Assembly (NCBI GenBank): GCA_905236925.1
Contig: CAJOQS010000265.1
Span: 1-8,678 of the forward strand
DNA from: an uncultured Lachnospiraceae bacterium
GTDB lineage: Bacteria; Bacillota; Clostridia; Lachnospirales; Lachnospiraceae
Direction of reading: 5' to 3'
Length of the DNA: 8,678 nt
Numbering within the stretch: the stretch's first letter is position 1; each line of letters starts with the position of its first letter. The translations under genes were made by a program, and so were the position numbers. Shown in pieces: positions 1-6,499 of this stretch. The notes under the pieces were generated by a model. It searched no databases. It was not told where the DNA came from and saw only the letters and a list, made by a program, of their open reading frames with translations.

Positions 1-712
1 CCATCATATCTGCGAGCGCCTTTTCATTCGTTTCCGACGTATTGACCGTCGCAATGTGCTCGCCCTTGCGGAGGACCGCCACGCGGTCGGATATCTCCAT
101 AACCTCATTCAGCTTATGGGTGATGATTATGATCGATTTGCCGTCCTTCTTCATATTGCGCATAACGGCAAAGAGCTTGTTGGTCTCCTGGGGCGTAAGC
201 ACTGCCGTGGGCTCATCGAGAATAAGGATATCGGCTCCGCGGTAGAGCGCCTTGATTATCTCAAGGGTCTGCTTCTGGGAAACGGACATCTCGTAGATCT
301 TCCTGTCGGGGTCGAGTTCAAAGCCGTAGCGCGCGGCGATCTCCTTAACCTTGCGGGAAACCTCCTTACGGTCGAATTTTTCCGTCTCGTCCTGTCCGAG
401 GATGACATTTTCCGCAGCGGTAAAAACATCAACAAGCTTAAAATGCTGATGTATCATTCCGATGCCGTATGTATATGCGTCCTTGGGAGAAGCGATGGAA
501 ACTTCCTTGCCGTTGATGAAGATATGCCCTTCGTCGGGGAAATAGATGCCTGAGAGCATATTCATAAGAGTTGTTTTACCGCTTCCGTTCTCTCCGAGAA
601 GGGAGAGGATCTCGCCCTGCCTGAGGTCAAGATTGACCTTGTTGTTCGCAGTGACGGAGCCGAAGCGTTTAGTGACGTTGCGCATTTGAACTGCGTATTT
701 GTTCGTTTCCAA
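1..712 (-). CDS. BMP-type (nucleoside/sugar) ABC transporter ATP-binding protein, N-terminal part
   Basis: ATPase that powers uptake of the ligand captured by a BMP lipoprotein; it acts on the inner face of the membrane. Only the first 237 residues are present; the gene runs off the left edge. Numbered from the TTG at 712, the first nucleotide-binding domain shows Walker A GENGSGKTT (40-48), Q-loop Gln89, a C-loop MSVSQ (142-146), Walker B ILILDEP (162-168) and H-loop His199. The stretch after Walker B (TAVLTPQE) is typical of YufO/RbsA-like ATPases, which usually have two such domains in about 500 residues; the second would lie off the window. The start is uncertain: TTG at 712 has AAAGGTGG on the minus strand (721-728) 8 nt upstream; GTG at 724 has no such site, and ATG at 685 would trim the first beta strand. 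The BMP gene directly upstream supports the role. Substrate is inferred, not shown. Confidence 0.9.
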   Translation of the reverse strand, partial: METNKYAVQMRNVTKRFGSVTANNKVNLDLRQGEILSLLGENGSGKTTLMNMLSGIYFPDEGHIFINGKEVSIASPKDAYTYGIGMIHQHFKLVDVFTAAENVILGQDETEKFDRKEVSRKVKEIAARYGFELDPDRKIYEMSVSQKQTLEIIKALYRGADILILDEPTAVLTPQETNKLFAVMRNMKKDGKSIIIITHKLNEVMEISDRVAVLRKGEHIATVNTSETNEKALADMM

Positions 713-720
713 AGAGGCGG

Positions 721-728
721 CCACCTTT
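721..728 (-). promoter_or_regulatory. Shine-Dalgarno site that favours the TTG start of the ABC ATPase
   Basis: The minus strand reads AAAGGTGG here, 8 nt before TTG at 712-710. The alternative GTG at 724 lies inside this motif and has only A/T-rich sequence upstream, so TTG is the better-supported start. Confidence 0.5.
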
Positions 729-783
729 CATCAAAATTTAGTTAAAAAGTACCAAAAAAAATTTTGTTTTTTACTCAAAATTT

Positions 784-812
784 ATGATAACATAACAAAA
801 TCCAAAAGTAAA
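784..812 (-). promoter_or_regulatory. Candidate promoter for the ABC ATPase gene
   Basis: On the minus strand a -35-like TTTACT (807-812) and a -10-like TATCAT (784-789) are separated by 17 nt. Transcription would begin near 777 and give a leader of about 65 nt. The -35 lies just beyond the T-tract of the preceding terminator, so this would restart transcription between the two transporter genes. The DNA is very AT-rich, so chance matches are easy. Confidence 0.4.
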
Positions 813-819
813 GAGAAAA

Positions 820-851
820 AAGGGAGACCGCTGTGAAAAGCAGTCTCCCTT
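820..851 (-). terminator. Rho-independent terminator downstream of the BMP lipoprotein gene
   Basis: An inverted repeat has 13-bp arms (820-832 and 839-851, one G-T wobble in the minus-strand RNA) and a 6-nt loop. On the minus strand it is followed at once by a run of T. It lies about 48 nt past the BMP stop codon and before the ATPase gene. It should end or strongly reduce transcription from the BMP gene, a common way to make much more binding protein than transporter. Confidence 0.85.
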
Positions 852-898
852 GATCGCTTATTGTGCGGAGCCTTAGGGCTGCCGCTGTTCAGAACTTA

Positions 899-2110
899 TC
901 AGTTCTGCTCGGTGATGCCGTCGATCCTTAATGAGAACGAAGGAGCCGAGATGTATTCAGACTCATGATAGTAGCCATCCTTGATAGCCTCAATCTGGTC
1001 ATATGCGAAGTCTCCGTCGGAGTCGAAGCAGAAGGTCGATTCAACCTTAGCGCCGCCAACGGTGAAGGTGTTGATATCAAATACATGGAGCTTGCCGGCC
1101 TTGATATCTGCCTCAGCCTTAGCTACAGCATCAGCTGTGCCTGCTGCGCAGGAATTACCAAGCTTTGTGATCGCAACAGCACCTGTCTCGTAACCCTCGG
1201 ACCAGTCGGTAACGATATCCTCGCCTGCAAGGGCGGTCTTGATAGCGTAGGTGTAGTAAACATCCCAGTTATTGGTCGAAGAAGTAAGAGCAGCGGTGGG
1301 AGCTACGGAAAGCATGTCAACATTGTAGCCTACCGAGTAAACAACGGTGCCGGCCTTGTTTGCAGCCTCACAAGCTGAAGGAGCACCGGTCGAGTCAGCG
1401 TGCTGACCAACGATTACGCAGCCCTCTGCGATGAACTTCTCAGCGGTGTTCTGCTCGTCAACGATCGAGAACCAGCTGTTGGTGTAGGAAACATCCATTA
1501 CTACGTTCGGGAATACCGACTTGATACCAAGATAGAAGCCTGTATAACCGGAAACAACCTCTGCGTAAGGATAAGCGCCTACATAACCAACCTTAACGTT
1601 GCCGTTGGCATCATAGTTCTTGTCGGTAAGCTTGCCTGCGTCAACGAGTTCCTTGATCTTCATTCCGGCTACAATACCGGAAACGTAACGTGACTCATAG
1701 GTCTTGTTGAAAGCGTTTGAGAAATTCTTAAGACCGGACTTAAGAGCTGTGTCACCGGTCATGGCTACGAACTGAACATCGGGATTCTCCTTGGCTGCTC
1801 TCTCGCAGTAGGTCTGATGTCCGTAGGAGTTGGTGATAACAAGCTTACATCCCTGCTCAACACAGTCGATACACTTATCGTAGCAGGTCTCGTCCTCGCC
1901 GATGGTGTAGAACCATATGATCTGGTCATCCTTTAATCCGTTAGCTGCAGCGGCCTTCTTGATGCCTTCGATGTGAGCGTGAGTGTAGCCCTCGTTGTCG
2001 TCGCCGACAAGAACAACACCAACCTTGAACTCGTCCTTTGAGTTCTTGCTGCAGGCTGCAAGTGAAAATACCATGATCACTGCCAGCAGTAACGCCAGTA
2101 CTTTTTTCAT
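899..2110 (-). CDS. BMP family (PnrA-like) substrate-binding lipoprotein of an ABC transporter
   Basis: Extracytoplasmic ligand-binding protein, probably for nucleosides by family analogy, anchored in the membrane as a lipoprotein; 403 residues. The N-terminus has two lysines, a hydrophobic stretch (4-18) and a lipobox LAAC ending at Cys20. The mature part has the periplasmic-binding fold of the BMP/Med family: first strand FKVGVVLVGD (28-37), the hinge-region segment GYVGAYPYAEVVSGY (175-189) and YTNSWF (209-214), all typical of this family. ATG at 2110 is chosen because AGGAGGA lies 6 nt upstream and the signal peptide begins exactly there; an ATG at 2233 would add 41 residues with no signal character. 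Five cysteines crowd residues 76-102, unusual for an exported protein of an anaerobe. The gene precedes the ATPase but is followed by a strong terminator. Confident of family; ligand inferred. Confidence 0.93.
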   Translation of the reverse strand: MKKVLALLLAVIMVFSLAACSKNSKDEFKVGVVLVGDDNEGYTHAHIEGIKKAAAANGLKDDQIIWFYTIGEDETCYDKCIDCVEQGCKLVITNSYGHQTYCERAAKENPDVQFVAMTGDTALKSGLKNFSNAFNKTYESRYVSGIVAGMKIKELVDAGKLTDKNYDANGNVKVGYVGAYPYAEVVSGYTGFYLGIKSVFPNVVMDVSYTNSWFSIVDEQNTAEKFIAEGCVIVGQHADSTGAPSACEAANKAGTVVYSVGYNVDMLSVAPTAALTSSTNNWDVYYTYAIKTALAGEDIVTDWSEGYETGAVAITKLGNSCAAGTADAVAKAEADIKAGKLHVFDINTFTVGGAKVESTFCFDSDGDFAYDQIEAIKDGYYHESEYISAPSFSLRIDGITEQN

Positions 2111-2116
2111 AAACTG

Positions 2117-2123
2117 TCCTCCT
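2117..2123 (-). promoter_or_regulatory. Strong Shine-Dalgarno site fixing the BMP lipoprotein start
   Basis: The minus strand reads AGGAGGA, 6 nt before the ATG at 2110. It is near-perfect and decides the start in favour of the 403-residue lipoprotein over the longer open frame from 2233. Confidence 0.85.
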
Positions 2124-2131
2124 CTGATATT

Positions 2132-2160
2132 TGCCTTGTACGCTGTAAGCGCCACAGGCA
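2132..2160 (-). other. Predicted hairpin in the BMP gene leader, next to the ribosome binding site
   Basis: On the minus strand, TGCCTGT pairs with ACAAGGCA (one bulged base), enclosing an inner CGCT/AGCG stem with loop TAC. The hairpin ends 8 nt upstream of the Shine-Dalgarno site, so it could affect translation or mRNA stability. No T-run follows, so it is not a terminator. Confidence 0.45.
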
Positions 2161-2172
2161 GATGTTTTATTG

Positions 2173-2200
2173 TTTCCGGTCGAATCGACCGCGGCGGAAA
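2173..2200 (-). repeat. Inverted repeat / second leader hairpin of the BMP gene
   Basis: A perfect inverted repeat has 7-nt arms CGGTCGA (2177-2183) and TCGACCG (2185-2191) around one base. Flanking TTTC/GAAA on the minus strand can extend the stem past a 5-nt bulge. It lies about 35-60 nt downstream of the proposed transcription start. It could be an RNA hairpin of the leader or a DNA operator for a dimeric repressor; the sequence alone does not separate these. Confidence 0.5.
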
Positions 2201-2239
2201 AAAGCGGTTTTGATTGCGTCCGTTCATTTCCACGAATAA

Positions 2240-2268
2240 ATAATAAGCATAATATCACAAAATAGCAA
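2240..2268 (-). promoter_or_regulatory. Candidate sigma-A-type promoter of the BMP lipoprotein gene
   Basis: On the minus strand, TTGCTA (2263-2268) and TATTAT (2240-2245) are separated by 17 nt. Transcription would start near 2233, giving a leader of about 120 nt before the ATG at 2110. Both boxes match the consensus well, but the surroundings are AT-rich. Confidence 0.5.
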
Positions 2269-2355
2269 CCCAAAATATTATTTTTGCTACATAATTTTTT
2301 GTTTGGATAAATATTTTGCCACTATTCAGGCAGGAAAGCGGTACATTCGCAATCC

Positions 2356-2384
2356 TTGCAGTGAGCGGTTATTGATGTTACAAT
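2356..2384 (+). promoter_or_regulatory. topB: Candidate promoter of topB
   Basis: TTGCAG (2356-2361), a 17-nt spacer, then TACAAT (2379-2384), preceded by TG one base upstream, which makes an extended -10 element. Transcription would start near 2391, leaving a leader of about 26 nt that includes the AAGGAAG ribosome binding site (2405-2411). Confidence 0.55.
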
Positions 2385-2416
2385 GTAAGATGTAATAATA
2401 TGCAAAGGAAGTAATC

Positions 2417-4573
2417 ATGGGAAAGTTTTTATATATAGCCGAAAAACCGAGTGTGGCAAACGAGTTTGCCAAGGCACTGAAAGAGAGTTTTTCAAAAAGG
2501 GACGGGTACCTCGAGTCTGAATCGAGCGTTGTGACATGGTGCGTCGGACATCTGGTCACGATGAGTTATCCCGAGGTCTACGATGCGGCGCTGAAGCGCT
2601 GGAGCCTCGATACGATACCGTTTCTCCCGGATAAATTCAGATATGAAGTCATACCCGACGTTGCAAAGCAGTTCGGCATCGTAAAGAACCTCCTAAACAG
2701 GGAGGATGTGGAAAGGATCTATGTATGCACGGACTCGGGACGCGAGGGTGAATATATCTACAGACTGGTCGATGAGATGGCCGGAGTACCCGAAACGAAG
2801 GACAGGAGGAGGGTCTGGATCGATTCCCAGACCGAAGAGGAAGTCTTAAGGGGCATCCGTGAGGCACGGCCCCTGTCCGATTATGACAATCTTTCCGACG
2901 CGGCATATCTGCGCGCTAAGGAAGATTATTTGATGGGAATCAATTTCTCAAGAGTCCTTACATTAAAGTATGGCGACGAGATCAGAAAATTCCTTCACGA
3001 GCAGAAGCGCGGGGCCGTTTCCGTGGGCCGTGTCATGACCTGTGTTCTGGGAATGGTAGTAAACCGCGAGCGCGAGATAAGGGCATTTGTAAAGACTCCC
3101 TTTTTCCGTGTAATGGCAGGACTGCGCCCGGGCAGTGAAGAGACAGCGGAGCATGAGCTTAACGTACTCTTCAAGGCTGTCGAGGGATCGAAATATTACA
3201 TGAGTCCGGATCTTTACAACGATAACGGCTTTAAAGAAAGAGCCGTCGCGGAAAAGATGGTTGCCGGAATAAACGGCCCTGATAAGACCGAGCCCGATTT
3301 CAAACCGGTCTCGGATGCCTCCGACGGGAGCGAGCCCGCAGCCTACAAGGCCGATGCGGCGCCCGGACTTGAGGGTGAAGTGACCGGTCTCGAGAAGAAG
3401 AAGGAGACCAAGAACCCGCCCCTGCTGTTTAACCTTGCGGACCTTCAGAATGAATGCTCGAAGCTCTATAAAATAAGCCCTGACGAGACTTTGAACATTG
3501 TTCAGGAGCTATATGAGAAGAAGCTCGTTACTTATCCAAGAACGGATGCGAGGGTTCTTTCCACAGCCGTGGCGAAGGAGATAGACAAAAACATCCGGGG
3601 ACTTTCCGGGATAGGGCAGTTCAGGGAAATTGCGGAAGCGATCCTTGAATCGGGTTCATACAAGAACATAGCAAAAACAAAATATACGAATGACAAGCTT
3701 ATCACGGACCACTACGCGATCATCCCGACGGGACAGGGCTTTCAGAATCTTTCGGGTCTCAAGCCCCTCTCGGGTAAGGTCTACGAGCTGATAGGACGCA
3801 GGTTCCTGAGCATCTTCCTGCCTCCCGCGGTTTACAGAAAGGTTGGTCTGACCGTGGATATCGGAGGCGAAGCCTTTGTCGCGACCTTTAAGACGCTGGA
3901 GGATCCGGGGTTCCTTAAATGTGCCTCGCTTCCCGTGAAGTCAAAGGGCAGGGATCAGAACGCGAAAGGCGAGGATGCGAAGGGCGAGGACGCGGAAGGA
4001 AAAGACGAAAACCAGACAGATGAGGACGAGCAGCAGGAGCTCGGACAGGATATGATAGAAGTCCTGTCAAAGCTGAAAAAGGGCTCTCGCATCAAAGTGG
4101 CGGAATTCATACTCAAAACCGGAGAGACATCACCTCCCAAACGCTATAATTCCGGATCGATGATCATAGCGATGGAAAAGGCCGGCTCCCTTGTGGCTGA
4201 TGAGGACCTCAGAAACCAGATCAAGAGCTGCGGTATCGGAACGAGTGCCACCAGGGCGGAGATACTTAAAAAGCTTGTGAACATCTCGTACCTCAGGCTC
4301 AACAAGAAGACACAGATCATAACTCCCACCCTTCAGGGAGAGATGGTCTTCGAGGTGGTGAAGGCCTCCATGGCGGCGCTTCTGCGCCCGGATCTGACCG
4401 CAAGCTGGGAGAAGGGACTGAACTATGTGGCTGAGGGAACCATCAGCGCGGATGAATACATGAAGAAGCTGGAGGACTTTGTCTCTTCAAAGACGAACGG
4501 AGCCAAAAGCGGAAACTACGGTTACATACTGAGGAACAATTTTGCCGAGGCGGCGAAATATTACAAGAGATAG
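2417..4573 (+). CDS. topB: DNA topoisomerase III (type IA)
   Basis: ATP-independent type IA topoisomerase that passes single strands through a transient nick, decatenating replication and recombination intermediates. The 718 residues match firmicute TopB in length. Seen: an N-terminal TOPRIM domain with Glu9 in IAEKPSVA and the acidic motif TDSGREGE (105-112); domain motif SVGRVMT (202-208), diverged from the usual GRVQTP; the catalytic tyrosine Tyr373 in VTYPRTDARVLS; DHYAIIPTG (431-439); and GIGTSATRAEI (606-616). No C-terminal zinc fingers are present, as in other short firmicute forms. Two low-complexity segments, about 286-320 and 506-545, appear inserted into loops; the second is an acidic repeat. 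ATG at 2417 has AAGGAAG a few bases upstream. No relaxase or conjugation genes lie nearby, so a mobile-element origin is not indicated. No terminator follows, so it may read into the HD-GYP gene. Confidence 0.95.
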   Translation: MGKFLYIAEKPSVANEFAKALKESFSKRDGYLESESSVVTWCVGHLVTMSYPEVYDAALKRWSLDTIPFLPDKFRYEVIPDVAKQFGIVKNLLNREDVERIYVCTDSGREGEYIYRLVDEMAGVPETKDRRRVWIDSQTEEEVLRGIREARPLSDYDNLSDAAYLRAKEDYLMGINFSRVLTLKYGDEIRKFLHEQKRGAVSVGRVMTCVLGMVVNREREIRAFVKTPFFRVMAGLRPGSEETAEHELNVLFKAVEGSKYYMSPDLYNDNGFKERAVAEKMVAGINGPDKTEPDFKPVSDASDGSEPAAYKADAAPGLEGEVTGLEKKKETKNPPLLFNLADLQNECSKLYKISPDETLNIVQELYEKKLVTYPRTDARVLSTAVAKEIDKNIRGLSGIGQFREIAEAILESGSYKNIAKTKYTNDKLITDHYAIIPTGQGFQNLSGLKPLSGKVYELIGRRFLSIFLPPAVYRKVGLTVDIGGEAFVATFKTLEDPGFLKCASLPVKSKGRDQNAKGEDAKGEDAEGKDENQTDEDEQQELGQDMIEVLSKLKKGSRIKVAEFILKTGETSPPKRYNSGSMIIAMEKAGSLVADEDLRNQIKSCGIGTSATRAEILKKLVNISYLRLNKKTQIITPTLQGEMVFEVVKASMAALLRPDLTASWEKGLNYVAEGTISADEYMKKLEDFVSSKTNGAKSGNYGYILRNNFAEAAKYYKR
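3962..4006 (+). repeat. In-frame 15-bp tandem repeat (three copies) inside topB
   Basis: Three imperfect 15-bp units encode AKGED, AKGED and AEGKD (TopB residues 516-530). The first two copies differ at two silent sites; the third is more diverged. They sit in an acidic, probably disordered loop and keep the reading frame, consistent with slippage or duplication growth of a tolerated linker. Confidence 0.8.
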
Positions 4574-4577
4574 ACAA

Positions 4578-4606
4578 TTGTTATTTTGCTTTTTTTGTAG
4601 TACGAT
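4578..4606 (+). promoter_or_regulatory. Candidate promoter of the HD-GYP / xth / ilvB unit
   Basis: TTGTTA (4578-4583), a 17-nt spacer, then TACGAT (4601-4606), in the 56-nt gap after topB. Transcription would start near 4613, directly before the GGAGGT ribosome binding site (4620-4625), giving a very short leader of about 17 nt. The spacer is T-rich. Confidence 0.45.
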
Positions 4607-4629
4607 TAGTAAAAATACCGGAGGTCATT

Positions 4630-5721
4630 ATGGAAACTGGAAACGAGAAGAGAGCATCAAAACGAATACCGATCAGTCGGGCAGCTCTGGGCATGGAACT
4701 CGCGCAGGATGTTTATTCGCGTTCCAATCAGGTTATCCTGAACAAGCATTCCATACTTGACGCTCAGAAGATCTCCAAGATAATGTTCTACTCCGTTGAT
4801 ACGATCGTGGTCTATGAACAGGAGGAGGAAAAGCGCGAGGAGGTGCTGAGCCCGATCCAGCAGCTCAAGAGCAGCGTGGAGTTCCGTGAGTTCTCGCAGA
4901 ACTACGACAATACCGTAACTGCCCTGAAAAACACGATTAACGCGGTTCTTACCGAGGGTGCCGAGATCGATCAGGATTATCTTGTGGAAGAGGTCGACAA
5001 GATGGTCAGGGCCAGCGGCAGCAGGACGAATGTTTTCAATATGATCCACTGCATCCGCGAGTTCGACGAGATGACATATATGCACAGCGTCAATGTTTCG
5101 CTTATTGCCGGATGCTTCGCGAAATGGCTCGAGCTCGGAGAGGAAGCGGAAAAGGCGCTTACCCTTGCGGGTCTGCTGCATGATGTCGGCAAAACGATGA
5201 TCCCCAGGGAGATAATACAGAAGCCCGATTCCCTCACGGAGGAGGAGTACAAGCTCGTAAAGACCCACACTATCAAGGGTTATGAGCTCTTAAAGGCCAA
5301 GGCAATCGATGACAGGATCAAGCTTGCCGCGCTCCAGCACCATGAGCGCTCGGACGGAAGCGGCTACCCCTTCGGAAAAAGCGGGGATCAGATAGAGAAT
5401 TTCTCAATGATCATAGCGATCGCGGATGTTTATGACGCGATGACGAGCGACAGAATATACAGGCCGAGGGTCTGCCCGTTTGAGGTCGTAAGGATGCTTC
5501 AGACGGACGACGCGGATAAATACGATCCCAAGTTCCTTGTTCCACTCCTTGAACAGATCACCCAGGAATTTATCAACCACAGGGTAAGGCTGTCAAACGA
5601 CAAGGTCGGAAAGATAGTACTTCTCAACAATGCCGAACTGTCGAAGCCGGTGGTTCAGGTCGACGATATCTTCGTTGATCTTGCCAAGCAGAGAGATGTA
5701 CGGATTACAGAGATTGTCTGA
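4630..5721 (+). CDS. HD-GYP domain protein, probable cyclic-di-GMP phosphodiesterase
   Basis: Likely hydrolyses the second messenger cyclic-di-GMP in the cytoplasm; no signal peptide or membrane segment is visible in its 363 residues. An N-terminal segment (about 14-66) resembles the small beta domain that precedes HD-GYP domains in many Firmicutes, followed by a helical linker rich in Glu/Lys (63-125). The HD-GYP core spans about 135-320: His152, the metal-binding HD pair His184-Asp185 in LLHDVGKTMIP, His213, HHERSDGSGYP (237-247) with the GYP triad intact, and Asp266 in IADVYDAMTSDR. All expected metal ligands appear present, so it should be catalytic. A C-terminal extension (319-363) is common in firmicute relatives. 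ATG at 4630 follows GGAGGT. The xth start lies 15 nt past its stop, suggesting co-transcription. No fused sensor domain is seen, so its input signal is unknown. Confidence 0.92.
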   Translation: METGNEKRASKRIPISRAALGMELAQDVYSRSNQVILNKHSILDAQKISKIMFYSVDTIVVYEQEEEKREEVLSPIQQLKSSVEFREFSQNYDNTVTALKNTINAVLTEGAEIDQDYLVEEVDKMVRASGSRTNVFNMIHCIREFDEMTYMHSVNVSLIAGCFAKWLELGEEAEKALTLAGLLHDVGKTMIPREIIQKPDSLTEEEYKLVKTHTIKGYELLKAKAIDDRIKLAALQHHERSDGSGYPFGKSGDQIENFSMIIAIADVYDAMTSDRIYRPRVCPFEVVRMLQTDDADKYDPKFLVPLLEQITQEFINHRVRLSNDKVGKIVLLNNAELSKPVVQVDDIFVDLAKQRDVRITEIV

Positions 5722-5736
5722 GGAAAGAGTCTGATC

Positions 5737-6489
5737 ATGAAACTTATCTCATGGAATGTCAACGGGCTGAGGGCCTGTATGCAGAAGGGTTTTGATACAT
5801 TTTTCAATGAAATGTCCGCCGATATTTTCTGTCTTCAGGAAACCAAGCTTCAGGAGGGACAGATAGATTTTTCTCCCGAGGGGTATCATGCGTATTGGAA
5901 TTATGCGGAAAAGAAGGGATATTCGGGGACAGCGGTATTTTCCAGAAAGAAGCCGCTTTCCGTCACCTATGGAATGGGTGTGGAGGAGCACGACCACGAA
6001 GGCCGCATGATCACTCTCGAATACGAGGATATGTATCTGGTATGTGTTTATGTGCCCAATTCCCAGAGGGAGCTTACAAGGCTTGAATACCGCATGCGCT
6101 GGGAGGACGATTTCAGAAATTACATAAGCGGGCTCGACAGCAAAAAGCCCGTGATATGGTGCGGAGACCTGAACGTCGCCCATAAGGAGATCGACCTTAA
6201 GAATCCCAAGACCAACCACATGAATGCCGGCTTTACGGATGACGAGCGCGAGAAGATGAGCATCATCCTTGACAGCGGGTTCATTGATACCTACAGGTAC
6301 TTTTATCCGGACAGGACGGATGCCTATTCCTGGTGGTCCTACATGGGCAATGCCAGAGCCAAGAATGTCGGGTGGCGCATAGACTATTTCTGCGCTTCCG
6401 CGAGACTTTCGGACAGGCTGAAAGGTGCGGCGATCCATCCGGAGGTCATGGGATCGGATCATTGTCCGGTCGAACTAGATATCGAATAG
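5737..6489 (+). CDS. xth: Exodeoxyribonuclease III / AP endonuclease (ExoA-type)
   Basis: Base-excision repair enzyme that cuts DNA 5' of abasic sites and removes 3' blocking groups; cytoplasmic, Mg-dependent, of the endonuclease/exonuclease/phosphatase fold. The 250 residues match the family's usual length (about 250-270). Visible catalytic residues: Asn7 in SWNVNGLRA, Glu35 in LQETKLQ, Tyr105 in VYVPNS, Asp144 and Asn146 in CGDLNVAH, Asp216 in WRIDYF, and the terminal SDHCPV (240-245) with Asp241-His242. All expected active-site positions are filled. ATG at 5737 begins exactly at the conserved MKLISWNVNG; purine-rich AGGAAAGAG overlaps the previous stop codon and serves as ribosome binding site. 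It lies 15 nt after the HD-GYP gene and 10 nt before ilvB, so it is probably in the middle of an operon. Confidence 0.96.
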   Translation: MKLISWNVNGLRACMQKGFDTFFNEMSADIFCLQETKLQEGQIDFSPEGYHAYWNYAEKKGYSGTAVFSRKKPLSVTYGMGVEEHDHEGRMITLEYEDMYLVCVYVPNSQRELTRLEYRMRWEDDFRNYISGLDSKKPVIWCGDLNVAHKEIDLKNPKTNHMNAGFTDDEREKMSIILDSGFIDTYRYFYPDRTDAYSWWSYMGNARAKNVGWRIDYFCASARLSDRLKGAAIHPEVMGSDHCPVELDIE

Positions 6490-6499
6490 AGGTGGAGCA

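Larger units (their letters stand above)
2111..2416. other. Divergent intergenic region between the BMP gene and topB
   Basis: This 306-nt gap holds no gene I can support. From left to right it contains the BMP ribosome binding site, two leader hairpins, a minus-strand promoter, about 75 nt of AT-rich DNA in which I see no defined element (roughly 2270-2345), and the plus-strand promoter and ribosome binding site of topB. Open frames crossing it lack ribosome binding sites and protein-like composition. Confidence 0.7.

Noticed and set aside
56..553. A 165-codon plus-strand open frame at the left end
   Set aside because: It lies antisense to the ABC ATPase, whose Walker A, Walker B and H-loop are clear on the minus strand, and has no motif or ribosome binding site of its own.
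2111..2233. A 41-residue N-terminal extension of the BMP lipoprotein starting at ATG 2233
   Set aside because: It would bury the signal peptide and lipobox, has no ribosome binding site and begins at about the proposed transcription start; ATG 2110 has AGGAGGA at ideal spacing.
2726..2755. Gly108 in place of the second Asp of the TOPRIM DxD motif in TopB
   Set aside because: The Bacillus subtilis TopB has the same TDAGREGE-type motif as I recall it, so this is normal for the firmicute family and not an active-site loss.
2417..4573. topB as part of an integrative conjugative element
   Set aside because: Conjugative elements often carry topB, but there is no relaxase, type IV secretion gene, integrase or direct repeat here, and the neighbours are ordinary chromosomal genes.
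4574..4600. T-rich stretch after topB as an intrinsic terminator
   Set aside because: Only a very short palindrome (CAATTG) precedes the T's; there is no GC-rich stem, so it more likely forms the promoter spacer.
4657..5268. A 203-codon minus-strand open frame
   Set aside because: Antisense shadow of the HD-GYP gene; no recognisable domain and no upstream signals.
5749..6462. A 237-codon minus-strand open frame
   Set aside because: It is the antisense shadow of xth, whose full set of catalytic residues is readable on the plus strand.
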